A stretch of 64,000 nt of DNA from positions 41,285 to 105,284 of IMG/VR virus record IMGVR_UViG_3300031746_000004; one strand, given 5' to 3'. This document shows, piece by piece, positions 50,058 to 57,579 of this stretch; positions within the stretch are counted from its first letter, which is position 1; each line of letters begins with the position of its first letter. This DNA comes from a virus. The notes beneath the pieces were generated by a model. It saw only the letters and a list, made by a program, of their open reading frames with translations. It did no database searches and was not told the origin of the DNA. Made by a program: the position numbers and the translations under genes.

Positions 50058-50182
50058 AATATTTTTTTTAAATTAAATAAAATTAAACAAAATTTATCAA
50101 ACCAATTCATTTCTATCTCTATCCATAGTTTATTATCTTTAATATAACTTTTTGATTTTCTCAAATAAAAAGGTAATTTCAT
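50051..50182 (-). CDS. Small basic protein (43 aa)
   Basis: ATG at 50182 overlaps the HD-protein stop (ATGA) after TTGGAG, and the frame runs to a TAA inside the polymerase start. The product (LPFYLRKSKSYIKDNKLW; FDKFCLILFNLKKILC) has a basic N-terminus and a hydrophobic C-terminus. Its coupled position on both sides argues that it is real. Function unknown. Confidence 0.6.
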   Translation of the reverse strand: MKLPFYLRKSKSYIKDNKLWIEIEMNWFDKFCLILFNLKKILC

Positions 50183-50802
50183 TTTATCTCCAATCCACAA
50201 TTACCACAATTATTCGATAATTCATTTTTTAAAGGTATTTCACATTGACAAGGAACTCCATCGGTATTATCTACTGGAGTAATCAAATCTTTTGTTGCTG
50301 CTATATAATCTGCGGTATAAACTACTAACTCTAATAAAGTATAATCTTTTATTTCTTTTTTAATACTTGCTGGAGTCCATCGACCCATATGATAACGAAT
50401 ACAATTATCAATTTTTTGAATTAATTCTATAGATAAAATTTCTTTTGCATAACATAAACAAGCATTAATCGGATGATTTTCAAAATCTGCATAAGTATAT
50501 TTTGGGTCATTGGATGGAGTTTTCGCAATATCATGTAAAATAGTAGCAGCCAAAACTATATCTCGGTCAAGATTAAAAATCCCCCATCCTTCACATAATC
50601 TATTGACTATATATACTACTCTTTTAACATGAATAATTAATCCACCTTTTTTACAAGTACATTGTGGATGATATTTACCTGTTGAAGATGCCATAGCGAT
50701 AAAAAAATAATCAGAAGCATTTTGCAAAGTTTTTTTAGTAAAGTCTTTAATTTCTTTATTTTGAATTAAATTAATTTCTTTTTCCAATACATTTTTATTC
50801 AT
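50179..50802 (-). CDS. HD-domain phosphohydrolase
   Basis: I take the second ATG (50802), after a GGGGGTG site, as the start. HD motifs are present: GLIIHVKRVVYI (His), ATILHDIAKTP (His-Asp), NHPINACLCYAKEI and YHMGRWTPA, ending in the distal Asp (YTADYIAA). Such enzymes hydrolyse nucleotides or cyclic nucleotides. A short Cys-pair tail (CGNCGLEIK) follows. Possible roles are nucleotide metabolism or blocking host signals. Confidence 0.8.
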   Translation of the reverse strand: MNKNVLEKEINLIQNKEIKDFTKKTLQNASDYFFIAMASSTGKYHPQCTCKKGGLIIHVKRVVYIVNRLCEGWGIFNLDRDIVLAATILHDIAKTPSNDPKYTYADFENHPINACLCYAKEILSIELIQKIDNCIRYHMGRWTPASIKKEIKDYTLLELVVYTADYIAATKDLITPVDNTDGVPCQCEIPLKNELSNNCGNCGLEIK

Positions 50803-50803
50803 T

Positions 50804-50866
50804 TTATGCACCCCCAAAACATCCTATTCCTGGTTTTCGTTTATAAATGGGTTTTAGGTTTTTAAA
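50804..50866 (-). pseudogene. Relic of a terminase C-terminus
   Basis: Between the membrane gene and the HD gene, a 20-codon frame without a start reads KPIYKRKPGIGCFGGA and then a TAA. The intact terminase ends EIKPITRKKPGLGYFGEI and stop. The matched positions (KPI, KPG, G, FG and stop) are too many to be chance in non-coding DNA. The two DNA stretches differ at many bases, so this is an old copy or the end of a different terminase. Confidence 0.6.
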
Positions 50867-51104
50867 TTAAAGCTATAATTATTAATATCCTTAAAAATGT
50901 AATAATAATTAAACCTATTCCTATACCTATAATATTAGCTAACATATCTAACCAATCAAAACCTGTTCCATAAAAACGGTCATATATTTCTTTAAAAAAT
51001 CCTAATAATAACGTTAATAATACTCCTAATGTTATACCTAAAAATAATCCTAATAAAATCATTAATGTTAAAGATACATAAAAATGCAATAATTTATCTT
51101 CCAT
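50862..51104 (-). CDS. Small membrane protein, VanZ/DUF2279-like pattern
   Basis: The 80-residue protein starts DKLLHFYVSLTLMILLG and contains GFFKEIYDRFYGTGFDWLDM, then a Gly-rich last membrane helix (LANIIGIGIGLIIITFLRI). The DK-LH, KE-YD and DWLD-LAN motifs match small bacterial membrane proteins of VanZ or DUF2279 type. It starts on the last base of the terminase stop. A terminase-tail relic follows it. Confidence 0.6.
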   Translation of the reverse strand: MEDKLLHFYVSLTLMILLGLFLGITLGVLLTLLLGFFKEIYDRFYGTGFDWLDMLANIIGIGIGLIIITFLRILIIIALI

Positions 51105-53698
51105 TAAATTTCTCCAAAATAACCCAAACCTGGTTTTTTTCTTGTTATAGGTTTAATTTCTTCCATTTCTTTTAAAAAATGAGTAATAGCAAATACTTGA
51201 AATGCTTGAAATAAATGATTTGCTCCTTTACAACTATATAATATTTTTCCTTGTTTACTTCTTACTACTATAATATTATTTATTTGAGTATCTAATTTAA
51301 TATCTTCATAACATTGTATTTTCTTATTATAAAAAATATCCTTTAAACATTGAATAGACCAATCTACAACGTTTGCTTTTTTCATAACAGGATGTCCTTC
51401 TTTATCTCTTATTTCTTTACCTTTATCATCTCTTTCAAAATCTATTTCTATATTAGAATTAAAATCTATAGGGATGATATTTTCTGGGTATTTTTTAATT
51501 AAATGACTATATAAAGATTTCCCTACACCACTAGAATGGTCTAATCCTACAATATTAGGTTGTAAAATTTCTATTAAATATTCTATAAAATCCTTTTCTT
51601 CATCTGGAGATAATTGAAAAGTAGTAATTCTATAAATATATTTATAAATTTTATTTGTTTTAGAAACGATAATATATTCCGAAGGTGCTCCGCCTTCTCC
51701 TACGTCGAAATAAATTCCTAAACTTTCCGCATTATTTGGTTTTTCTATAATAATAATTTCTTTGTATCTAAAATAACTATCTTTATTTATTTCAAATGAT
51801 TTTATAGGAATACCCATACCCTGCTTATCTAAAATATAAGTTTGTCTAATTCGTTGAATATCAAATACACTTTCTGCTCCTTCGATGACTTTTCCATCTA
51901 TTTGAACTTGATATCCGATAGAATCCTTTCCTCCAAATTCCTTTATAGCATCTGTTTCTTTTTTATCATTCCAAGTCGGATTCACATAAGAAGGAAGATT
52001 AACTATTTTCTTTTTATTTTCTAAATTAAAAAATATTTCTCCCATTGGAGATGTTTTTGTAAAAGTTGTCATACCGCTATTATGAACAATAAATCCATTA
52101 GCTATAAATGAATGACATTTAGTTTCTATATCATATACTTGTTGATTTTCTAAATATCCTTTACATTTTATCTGTTCTTTATTAAATATTGGTCTACGAA
52201 TATTAAGAATAGTTTTCCTATATCTTAATCCTTTTTTACAAGGCATTTCGTAAAAAGGTAACTCATATTTGTTAATCGAAAACTGCACAGATTTATTAGA
52301 TTCTCTATAATTTTTACAATATTTTAGTTTTAATATATTTAAAATAGATTCTATTTTTTCAACTTTATTCCTATTAGTTTTATTTGATTGGGTAATCATC
52401 ATGGAACCATCATTTCCCAAATATCCATCTCCAATAATAAATCCAATTAAAAAACCATACATACTATCTTTCAATATTTCTAATTCTTTATATGCTTGTA
52501 ACATTATATAATTGCTATTTCTATTAATATTAAATCTATATGGAGTTTTTTTGTTCCAACCATGTTTTTTTTGTTCTATTTTAGTATACATTATATTCAA
52601 TTTTTGTAATAACCATTCAATAAAATCAACTTCATCTGATTGATGTATTATAAATTGATGTAAGATTTCTTCTTTTCCTTTTAATATATAATGAGAACCA
52701 TCACTTTCTATTAAACCTATTAACACCCCTCTTAAATAATAATCTATATTATGCAGATAATTAATACTTTTCATAAAATATTTATATCTCATACATCCAT
52801 AGGCTTCTCGCCATTTATAAACTTTATCTCCTTCACTCAAACACCGAATTTTATGTTCGGGAGTTAACCACAGTTCATTTCGACTATCATCTATTTTAAT
52901 AACATCTCGTATTCCAGAATCAAATAAATTTAGTACTTCAGTTTCTATTAGAGAATTTTGTTTTTCATCCCAAGCAATAATTAAATCGTTTTGTTGTATA
53001 TCTTCTATATTTTTGGTAGAAAAATCAAACATTAATATTTTAGTTCCTTCTCTAATACAAAAACGATTTATACATCCTTTTTCAGATTGAGCCATTAACA
53101 TTTTTCCAGAAACATCTTTAGTAAGATAACTAGATTCTTCCATATATTGTCTATCATAATGTTTACCGAAATATTGTCCACCTGGATTTTTACCTGTAAT
53201 ATTTTGATTAACACTTTCTAATAAAAGTCCACTATCAAAATTTAATTTATAGGTGGGACTCCGTAAGGGATGACAATTTAAAAATTTCATTATTTTATGA
53301 TTCTCAAAACAATTAATTAATTTTTCAAAGATTTCTAATAAATGTAGTTTATCATAAGAAGAAATAACAGCCCATTTATAAACTTGATTAAAAGTACAAA
53401 CTAAAACATCTATTGTAATAGCAATAATAGATTTGCCTGTAAGACGACCTCCTAATGCATAACTTTCTGCTAGATTATTTTTTACTTCCCAATTCTTTTC
53501 TTTAGATAATTTTTTATCTTCTAAAAATAAAGAATCATAACTCAACATAGGATATTGATATAATCTTATAAACCCAAATTTATTCTTATCAAAAACTCCT
53601 AGAGAATCAAAATCGTGAAATAAAATCTGAGATGCACTTATTGGATGAGTCATTACTTCAAAAAATATTAAATCTTCTTGTTTAATTTTTAGTATCAT
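51104..53698 (-). CDS. Terminase large subunit interrupted by an intein
   Basis: The start is the ATG at 53698, ten bases after GGAG; upstream codons in frame overlap an HNH remnant. The ATPase domain has SYALGGRLTGKSII (Walker A) and RQYMEESSYLTKDV (Walker B region); the nuclease domain has IYFDVGEGGAPSEY and NIVGLDHSSGVGKS. The two extein parts meet at GCINRF and SGMTTFTKTSPMG. The enzyme packages and cuts DNA at the portal. It lies on the opposite strand to the portal, about 45 kb away. Confidence 0.88.
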   Translation of the reverse strand: MILKIKQEDLIFFEVMTHPISASQILFHDFDSLGVFDKNKFGFIRLYQYPMLSYDSLFLEDKKLSKEKNWEVKNNLAESYALGGRLTGKSIIAITIDVLVCTFNQVYKWAVISSYDKLHLLEIFEKLINCFENHKIMKFLNCHPLRSPTYKLNFDSGLLLESVNQNITGKNPGGQYFGKHYDRQYMEESSYLTKDVSGKMLMAQSEKGCINRFCIREGTKILMFDFSTKNIEDIQQNDLIIAWDEKQNSLIETEVLNLFDSGIRDVIKIDDSRNELWLTPEHKIRCLSEGDKVYKWREAYGCMRYKYFMKSINYLHNIDYYLRGVLIGLIESDGSHYILKGKEEILHQFIIHQSDEVDFIEWLLQKLNIMYTKIEQKKHGWNKKTPYRFNINRNSNYIMLQAYKELEILKDSMYGFLIGFIIGDGYLGNDGSMMITQSNKTNRNKVEKIESILNILKLKYCKNYRESNKSVQFSINKYELPFYEMPCKKGLRYRKTILNIRRPIFNKEQIKCKGYLENQQVYDIETKCHSFIANGFIVHNSGMTTFTKTSPMGEIFFNLENKKKIVNLPSYVNPTWNDKKETDAIKEFGGKDSIGYQVQIDGKVIEGAESVFDIQRIRQTYILDKQGMGIPIKSFEINKDSYFRYKEIIIIEKPNNAESLGIYFDVGEGGAPSEYIIVSKTNKIYKYIYRITTFQLSPDEEKDFIEYLIEILQPNIVGLDHSSGVGKSLYSHLIKKYPENIIPIDFNSNIEIDFERDDKGKEIRDKEGHPVMKKANVVDWSIQCLKDIFYNKKIQCYEDIKLDTQINNIIVVRSKQGKILYSCKGANHLFQAFQVFAITHFLKEMEEIKPITRKKPGLGYFGEI
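52079..53059 (-). mobile_element. Intein with LAGLIDADG homing endonuclease (in terminase)
   Basis: The 327-residue in-frame insert begins CIREGTKILMFDFSTKNIED and ends CHSFIANGFIVHN before Ser+1. Block B reads DDSRNELWLTPEHKI. The two DOD motifs are LIGLIESDGSHY and LIGFIIGDGYLG. Splicing would join Phe and Ser of a conserved terminase segment just after the ATPase site. No damage to key residues is visible. Confidence 0.88.
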
Positions 53699-53702
53699 AA
53701 AT

Positions 53703-53882
53703 CTAATTCTCCAAAAAATATTTAAAATACACAAACCAATAATCTCTATTATAATTAACTTTTGAATTACAACTATTACAAACTGTAATTAAATTATTTT
53801 CGTTACAATTTTGTTTATCATAATCGATGTGATGAATTAATATTCTTTTTTCTTGTTTAGTTAGATTTTTATTGGTAATCAT
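53703..53882 (-). pseudogene. Remnant of an HNH homing gene (59 codons)
   Basis: ATG at 53882 overlaps the previous stop (ATGA). The mini-ORF keeps the second half of the HNH core (ILIHHIDYDKQNCNENNL, CNSCNSKVNYNRDYWFVYF) and the YFLEN end but lacks the first CxxC and all zinc modules. Its final codons TTG GAG AAT TAG carry GGAG for the terminase. Thus terminase translation appears to depend on this leftover. Confidence 0.8.
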
Positions 53883-54142
53883 CTTATTTCTTGATAATAT
53901 TTTTTTAAATTTTCAATAGTAGCAGGAATTATGGTTTGCGTAAGATTATTACATTTTTTACATAATTTTTCAAAACATAAATCAATTCTGCATTTGGGAT
54001 ATTTATTTTTTATTATTTTTAAATTATTAATTAGTTGTTTTAAATTTTTAGCTTCTGGTAAAGATATTTTGTTAGGAAATTCAACACAATCACAAGGTAC
54101 TACTACTTCAAAAGTAAGATGTTCATCACGAATAGTTTTCAT
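53879..54142 (-). CDS. Cys-rich small protein
   Basis: This 87-residue protein has CDC near residue 17-19, CRIDLCFEKLCKKC and a helical remainder (LPEAKNLKQLINNLKIIKNK). A zinc site is likely. It starts in an ATGA overlap and ends in one with the HNH remnant. Function unknown. Confidence 0.6.
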   Translation of the reverse strand: MKTIRDEHLTFEVVVPCDCVEFPNKISLPEAKNLKQLINNLKIIKNKYPKCRIDLCFEKLCKKCNNLTQTIIPATIENLKKYYQEIR

Positions 54143-54225
54143 TCTATTCTCCTTTTTTTAAATGCTATCAAAAAACAAATAATTAAACTTGCTATAATAA
54201 TTAAAATTCTTTGTAATATAATCAT
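54139..54225 (-). CDS. Single-span membrane micro-protein (about 28 aa)
   Basis: ATG at 54225 overlaps the stop of the gene before (ATGA). The frame gives a hydrophobic helix (IILQRILIIIASLIICFLIA) and a basic tail, and ends in an ATGA overlap with the next gene, whose AGGAG site lies within it. Coupling on both sides supports a real gene. Confidence 0.55.
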   Translation of the reverse strand: MIILQRILIIIASLIICFLIAFKKRRIE

Positions 54226-54407
54226 CTTTGTTTTATTTCTCCATTGTAAAGATGTTCAATACAAAAAGAATTTCCCATTCTACATCTAATTATCCCTAAC
54301 AATTCAGAAACTTTCATATTTTCATGTAAAACATAATTTTTGTATTCTTCATTTATAATTCTATGTAAATCAGATTCTAATTCGTGTAATTTTTCTAAAT
54401 AAGTCAT
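54222..54407 (-). CDS. Small helical protein (61 aa)
   Basis: The product (MTYLEKLHELESDLHRIINE, MKVSELLGIIRCRMGNSFCI) is helical and charged with no recognised domain. It follows a GGGAGAATAAG site and overlaps the membrane micro-gene. Function unknown. Confidence 0.6.
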   Translation of the reverse strand: MTYLEKLHELESDLHRIINEEYKNYVLHENMKVSELLGIIRCRMGNSFCIEHLYNGEIKQR

Positions 54408-54422
54408 CTTATTCTCCCTTTT

Positions 54423-54629
54423 TTAAATATAAATTTTCGTAGAGATATGTAATTTAATTGTATTAATTTTTTTAATTATTTCAATTTGTTCGTCTGTAAT
54501 ATAACCTTCATAATCAGAATAACCTTTAGCATTTCCTCCTGAATTTTCTAAGCCAAAAGATTCTAATAAATCTCTATTTATTCTATTATTTTCTTCTGGT
54601 TCTATTTGTAACCAAACGAAAGTTTTCAT
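54423..54629 (-). CDS. Small acidic protein (68 aa)
   Basis: This product starts MKTFVWLQIEPEENNRINRD and has a Gly-rich middle (GLENSGGNAKGYSDYEGYIT) before a helical end. No family is recognised. It follows the Cys-rich micro-gene directly. Confidence 0.6.
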   Translation of the reverse strand: MKTFVWLQIEPEENNRINRDLLESFGLENSGGNAKGYSDYEGYITDEQIEIIKKINTIKLHISTKIYI

Positions 54630-54630
54630 T

Positions 54631-54786
54631 TTAGGGAAATAATTTATATGCTTTTTTTAAAAATTTTTTAATTTTAAATCCTTCGCAATCCTCTTCTATG
54701 CAATCTTTACATTCAGAACAACCTTCATCTATAAATTGTTTGCATATTTTTAAATGTTCTTTTGCTTTATCTAACCAGTCTTTCAT
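54631..54786 (-). CDS. Cys-rich small protein (51 aa)
   Basis: ATG at 54786 follows AAAAGGAG by eight bases. The product MKDWLDKAKEHLKICKQFID is followed by CSECKDCIEEDCEGF, a dense Cys cluster that suggests metal binding. It overlaps the previous small gene by 20 bases. Confidence 0.62.
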   Translation of the reverse strand: MKDWLDKAKEHLKICKQFIDEGCSECKDCIEEDCEGFKIKKFLKKAYKLFP

Positions 54787-54940
54787 CTTTATTTTCTCCT
54801 TTTCTAATCAAAATTATTGGTATTGTTAATTCTTTTATTTTAATAATTTGATTATCTATAAAATCTTTAGGATATAAATGTCTTATTTCTTCAAGTTTAT
54901 CTATTAAATCCTGAATTTCTTTTGAATAAATAAATTCCAT
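54767..54940 (-). CDS. Small charged protein (57 aa)
   Basis: ATG at 54940 follows AAGGAGAATAA, provided by the end of the gene before. The product (FIYSKEIQDLIDKLEEIRHL, FIDNQIIKIKELTIPIILIR) is helical then beta-like. Its end carries the AAAAGGAG site for the next gene. Function unknown. Confidence 0.58.
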   Translation of the reverse strand: MEFIYSKEIQDLIDKLEEIRHLYPKDFIDNQIIKIKELTIPIILIRKGENKDERLVR

Positions 54941-55156
54941 TTATTCTCCTTTATTTAAATTAATATTATGATTTCCATTTCTAAGTTTAATAATTAATTT
55001 TTTATTAGTAATTTCTGCTATTGCATCTATTCCAGTATCAGTTTCGATAAATTCTATTATTTTTCCTACATCCTTTCCAGCATATCTAATTCTTTTACTA
55101 TCTTTATTAAAAGTTGTTATTGATTGTGGAATTAAATTTTTTATAATAATTTTCAT
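54941..55156 (-). CDS. Small beta-rich protein (71 aa)
   Basis: The product (KIIIKNLIPQSITTFNKDSK, GIDAIAEITNKKLIIKLRNG) looks like a compact beta domain. It starts right after the stop of the HTH protein gene. No family is recognised. Confidence 0.58.
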   Translation of the reverse strand: MKIIIKNLIPQSITTFNKDSKRIRYAGKDVGKIIEFIETDTGIDAIAEITNKKLIIKLRNGNHNINLNKGE

Positions 55157-55861
55157 TTATTCCGCCTTTTTTAAATAAATATTTTCATAAATAAAAGTAA
55201 TATACTTACTATTTACTCCCATTATTTCTGCACAATCTTCTAATGTTACTTTCTTATAATGGTAAAGTTCCATTAATTTCTGATTATAAAGAGTCGTTCC
55301 ACGAAAGAAAGTCGCCTTTGCAGGTTCTAAATCATCTACTTTCATTAATAATCTAAATAAACTCTGACATTCTGGGCACTTGACATAAGATTCCCCCGAA
55401 TTTTCCGAATAATAGGCTAATGCTTTTTCTTTTAATTCGTTCCAAGTATTTATAAAAGAATCGTTTCCTTTATCTTTAAGCATACCTAATTTTTCTTTTA
55501 ATTGTAAAATTTGGGTATCTAAGTCTAATATTTTTTCTGTCATTTGAAGAGGAATAGCACCTTGTTTTTCGTCTCCTTCTTTTTTAATAAATGTTTGAAT
55601 TCTTTCTTTTAAAAGTTCTAAATAAACTAAATTAATTAGAGTACTTTTTTCTGCAAGACTTTCAAAAGAATTTTCTTCTACATATTTATAATAAAGAGAA
55701 ATGGCTCTATCTATCTCTTCATCTTTAAATCCTATAAAAGAAGTAGTTAATTCTTTTTCTTCTAATTTTCTTTGTGCTAATTTATCTATCTCTTCTTCTG
55801 AAAAGTTCTTATATTGTTTTAAACCTTTTAATCTTTTTATTAATTTATCTTTATCAATCAT
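55157..55861 (-). CDS. Helical protein with zinc pair and C-terminal HTH (candidate terminase small subunit or regulator)
   Basis: I choose the second ATG, eight bases after GGAG, giving 234 residues. The first half is charged helix (FSEEEIDKLAQRKLEEKELT). A CPECQSLFRLL zinc pair is near 165, and the C-terminus reads as a helix-turn-helix (VTLEDCAEIMGVNSKYITFI). It is upstream of the terminase gene in the same operon but separated by several small genes. A DNA-recognition role in packaging or regulation is plausible. Confidence 0.55.
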   Translation of the reverse strand: MIDKDKLIKRLKGLKQYKNFSEEEIDKLAQRKLEEKELTTSFIGFKDEEIDRAISLYYKYVEENSFESLAEKSTLINLVYLELLKERIQTFIKKEGDEKQGAIPLQMTEKILDLDTQILQLKEKLGMLKDKGNDSFINTWNELKEKALAYYSENSGESYVKCPECQSLFRLLMKVDDLEPAKATFFRGTTLYNQKLMELYHYKKVTLEDCAEIMGVNSKYITFIYENIYLKKAE

Positions 55862-56111
55862 TTTCTTTTCTCCAATCATTTAAATTTTCATTCCAACGTA
55901 ATTTATATTGGGTATCCATCCAGAATAATAACCAAAGAATTCTAATACTCAATCCTCCTAAATTTAATGATAAAATATTATTACTCCAATAATAATAATT
56001 TTCTTCGCACCAATTGTGAAAATCATTTAAAGTTTGTAATCCTAAATATCTAAAATCTGGTAATTTCTTAGAAGATTTTTTTCTCATTAAAGCATAATAA
56101 TTTTCGTACAT
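55854..56111 (-). CDS. Unknown aromatic-rich protein (85 aa)
   Basis: The product is rich in Trp and Tyr (LNDFHNWCEENYYYWSNNIL; GGLSIRILWLLFWMDTQYKL). It may fold as a small domain or bind membranes loosely. No known family. Its end overlaps the next gene and provides the GGAG site. Confidence 0.58.
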   Translation of the reverse strand: MYENYYALMRKKSSKKLPDFRYLGLQTLNDFHNWCEENYYYWSNNILSLNLGGLSIRILWLLFWMDTQYKLRWNENLNDWRKEND

Positions 56112-56117
56112 TATTTT

Positions 56118-56354
56118 TTACTCCAGTTCTTCCCAATGGATTAGTTCCATAGTTCTTTCTACATTTCCTATTCCTACACATTCATTATCACAAAAGAAAA
56201 ATTCTATTTCAGGAATTCCTGTTAATTCTTCTATTGCCTTTTCTAATTTATAAATTTCTTTAGAATAATTGTCTTGAATTAATTTATAAGTTTTTAAAAA
56301 AGGTTTTAATCTTTTTATTGATTCTTTAGTTTTTGGATATTTATATTTTTTCAT
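56118..56354 (-). CDS. Unknown helical protein (78 aa)
   Basis: The protein (KYPKTKESIKRLKPFLKTYK, YKLEKAIEELTGIPEIEFFF) is helical with an acidic end (MELIHWEELE). It starts in an ATGA overlap with the recombinase gene. Function unknown. Confidence 0.58.
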   Translation of the reverse strand: MKKYKYPKTKESIKRLKPFLKTYKLIQDNYSKEIYKLEKAIEELTGIPEIEFFFCDNECVGIGNVERTMELIHWEELE

Positions 56355-57361
56355 TCTTTTATTCCTGTTTTATAATTAAAAATAGTAGCTATTTCGTTTC
56401 CTTCTACACAATTCGATATTTGAGATTTTTCTACATGAACAACTAAAGAAAATCCTGTTTGTACTTTTTCTACTACTTCCTTACCTTTTTCGTCTATCTC
56501 ACCTGTCTTTACTTTTTCAAACTCTCCATCTGCTTTTTGACCTCTACGTAATCTTAATATTAATCTACTATTATGAGCAAGAGCATGTCCGCCACTTAAA
56601 ACTTCGCACTTAATAAACGAACCCAAATCTAATCTACTTTGACCTATTAGAAAAATTGCACATTTAGCGTCAGCAACAAAAGGAGTAGCCATTCTAAAAA
56701 ATTGAGAAAGTTTTCTAGCTAGAAGTGCCATCGAATCGTCTGCTACTGAACGTTCTTTATCTGCTTTACCTTCGTATTGTTCTCCGTGAGGAGACATTCC
56801 ATGTAAAGAATCTAATACTATTAGGTCTGTTACTTTTTCTTTACATAATTTAATTACTACATCTAACGTTTCCTCAGCTTCTTTTGTAGCAATATAAACT
56901 AAATTTTCAGTATCTACTCCAAAAGATTTTGCCCATTCCGCATTATAAGACCTTTCCATATCTATATAGGCAACTATTTTTCCTTGTTTTTGAGTAGTAG
57001 CAATTAGTTTATAAGCTATTGTAGATTTACCTACACCTTTACTACCCCAAACTGTAGTATATGTTCCTGTAGGAATTCCTCCATTTGTTAATTTATCTAA
57101 ACATTTATATCCGAAAGATAATCTTTCTCTTGCTTCTATTTTATTAGCGTAATCTATAGAAATATTTTTATTTCCTTTATTTATATCTCTCAATACTGTA
57201 TTTAATTTATCTTTACGTTCTTGAGAAATTTGTTTATTGTTTTCTTCAACAAAAGGGTTATTCATTATTTGTGAATGATTATTCTCTAGCAAACATTCTT
57301 GTTTTCTTTCTTCTATTAATTTATTAGGCAAATTCTTTCTTGGTCTTCCACGTTTAGACAT
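56351..57361 (-). CDS. RecA/UvsX-like recombinase
   Basis: The 336-residue protein opens with an AT-hook-like SKRGRPRKN, then the RecA core: GIPTGTYTTVWGSKGVGKST (Walker A at 106-114), IVAYIDMERSYNAEWA, LIVLDSLHGMSPHGE (Walker B) and IFLIGQSRLDLG, with SGGHALAHNSRLILRLRRG in the loop 2 region. It should form filaments on single-stranded DNA for strand exchange, working with the gp46/gp47-like nuclease. AT-hooks at the N-terminus are unusual for RecA. Confidence 0.87.
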   Translation of the reverse strand: MSKRGRPRKNLPNKLIEERKQECLLENNHSQIMNNPFVEENNKQISQERKDKLNTVLRDINKGNKNISIDYANKIEARERLSFGYKCLDKLTNGGIPTGTYTTVWGSKGVGKSTIAYKLIATTQKQGKIVAYIDMERSYNAEWAKSFGVDTENLVYIATKEAEETLDVVIKLCKEKVTDLIVLDSLHGMSPHGEQYEGKADKERSVADDSMALLARKLSQFFRMATPFVADAKCAIFLIGQSRLDLGSFIKCEVLSGGHALAHNSRLILRLRRGQKADGEFEKVKTGEIDEKGKEVVEKVQTGFSLVVHVEKSQISNCVEGNEIATIFNYKTGIKE

Positions 57362-57569
57362 TCAATCCTCCCATTATTCTATTACAAAAAGGACATTTAT
57401 ATTCAAAAACACTTTGTCTAATTATTATAAATGCTGGATAATTAAATTTTCCATGACAATCAGGACATTCATAATTAAATTCTTGAATAGGAACTTTAGA
57501 GGGAAAACGATAACAGCAACCATTACAAGTTCCTCCGTAACATTCTCCTTGTAAATAATTACAATACAT
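57354..57569 (-). CDS. Double zinc-finger protein (71 aa)
   Basis: An N-terminal Cys cluster (YCNYLQGECYGGTCNGCCYR) precedes a four-Cys ribbon (YECPDCHGKFNY, YKCPFCNRIMG). It is a likely nucleic acid or protein binding factor. It overlaps the RecA-like gene by eight bases. Confidence 0.65.
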   Translation of the reverse strand: MYCNYLQGECYGGTCNGCCYRFPSKVPIQEFNYECPDCHGKFNYPAFIIIRQSVFEYKCPFCNRIMGGLNV

Positions 57570-57579
57570 TTTATTCTCC

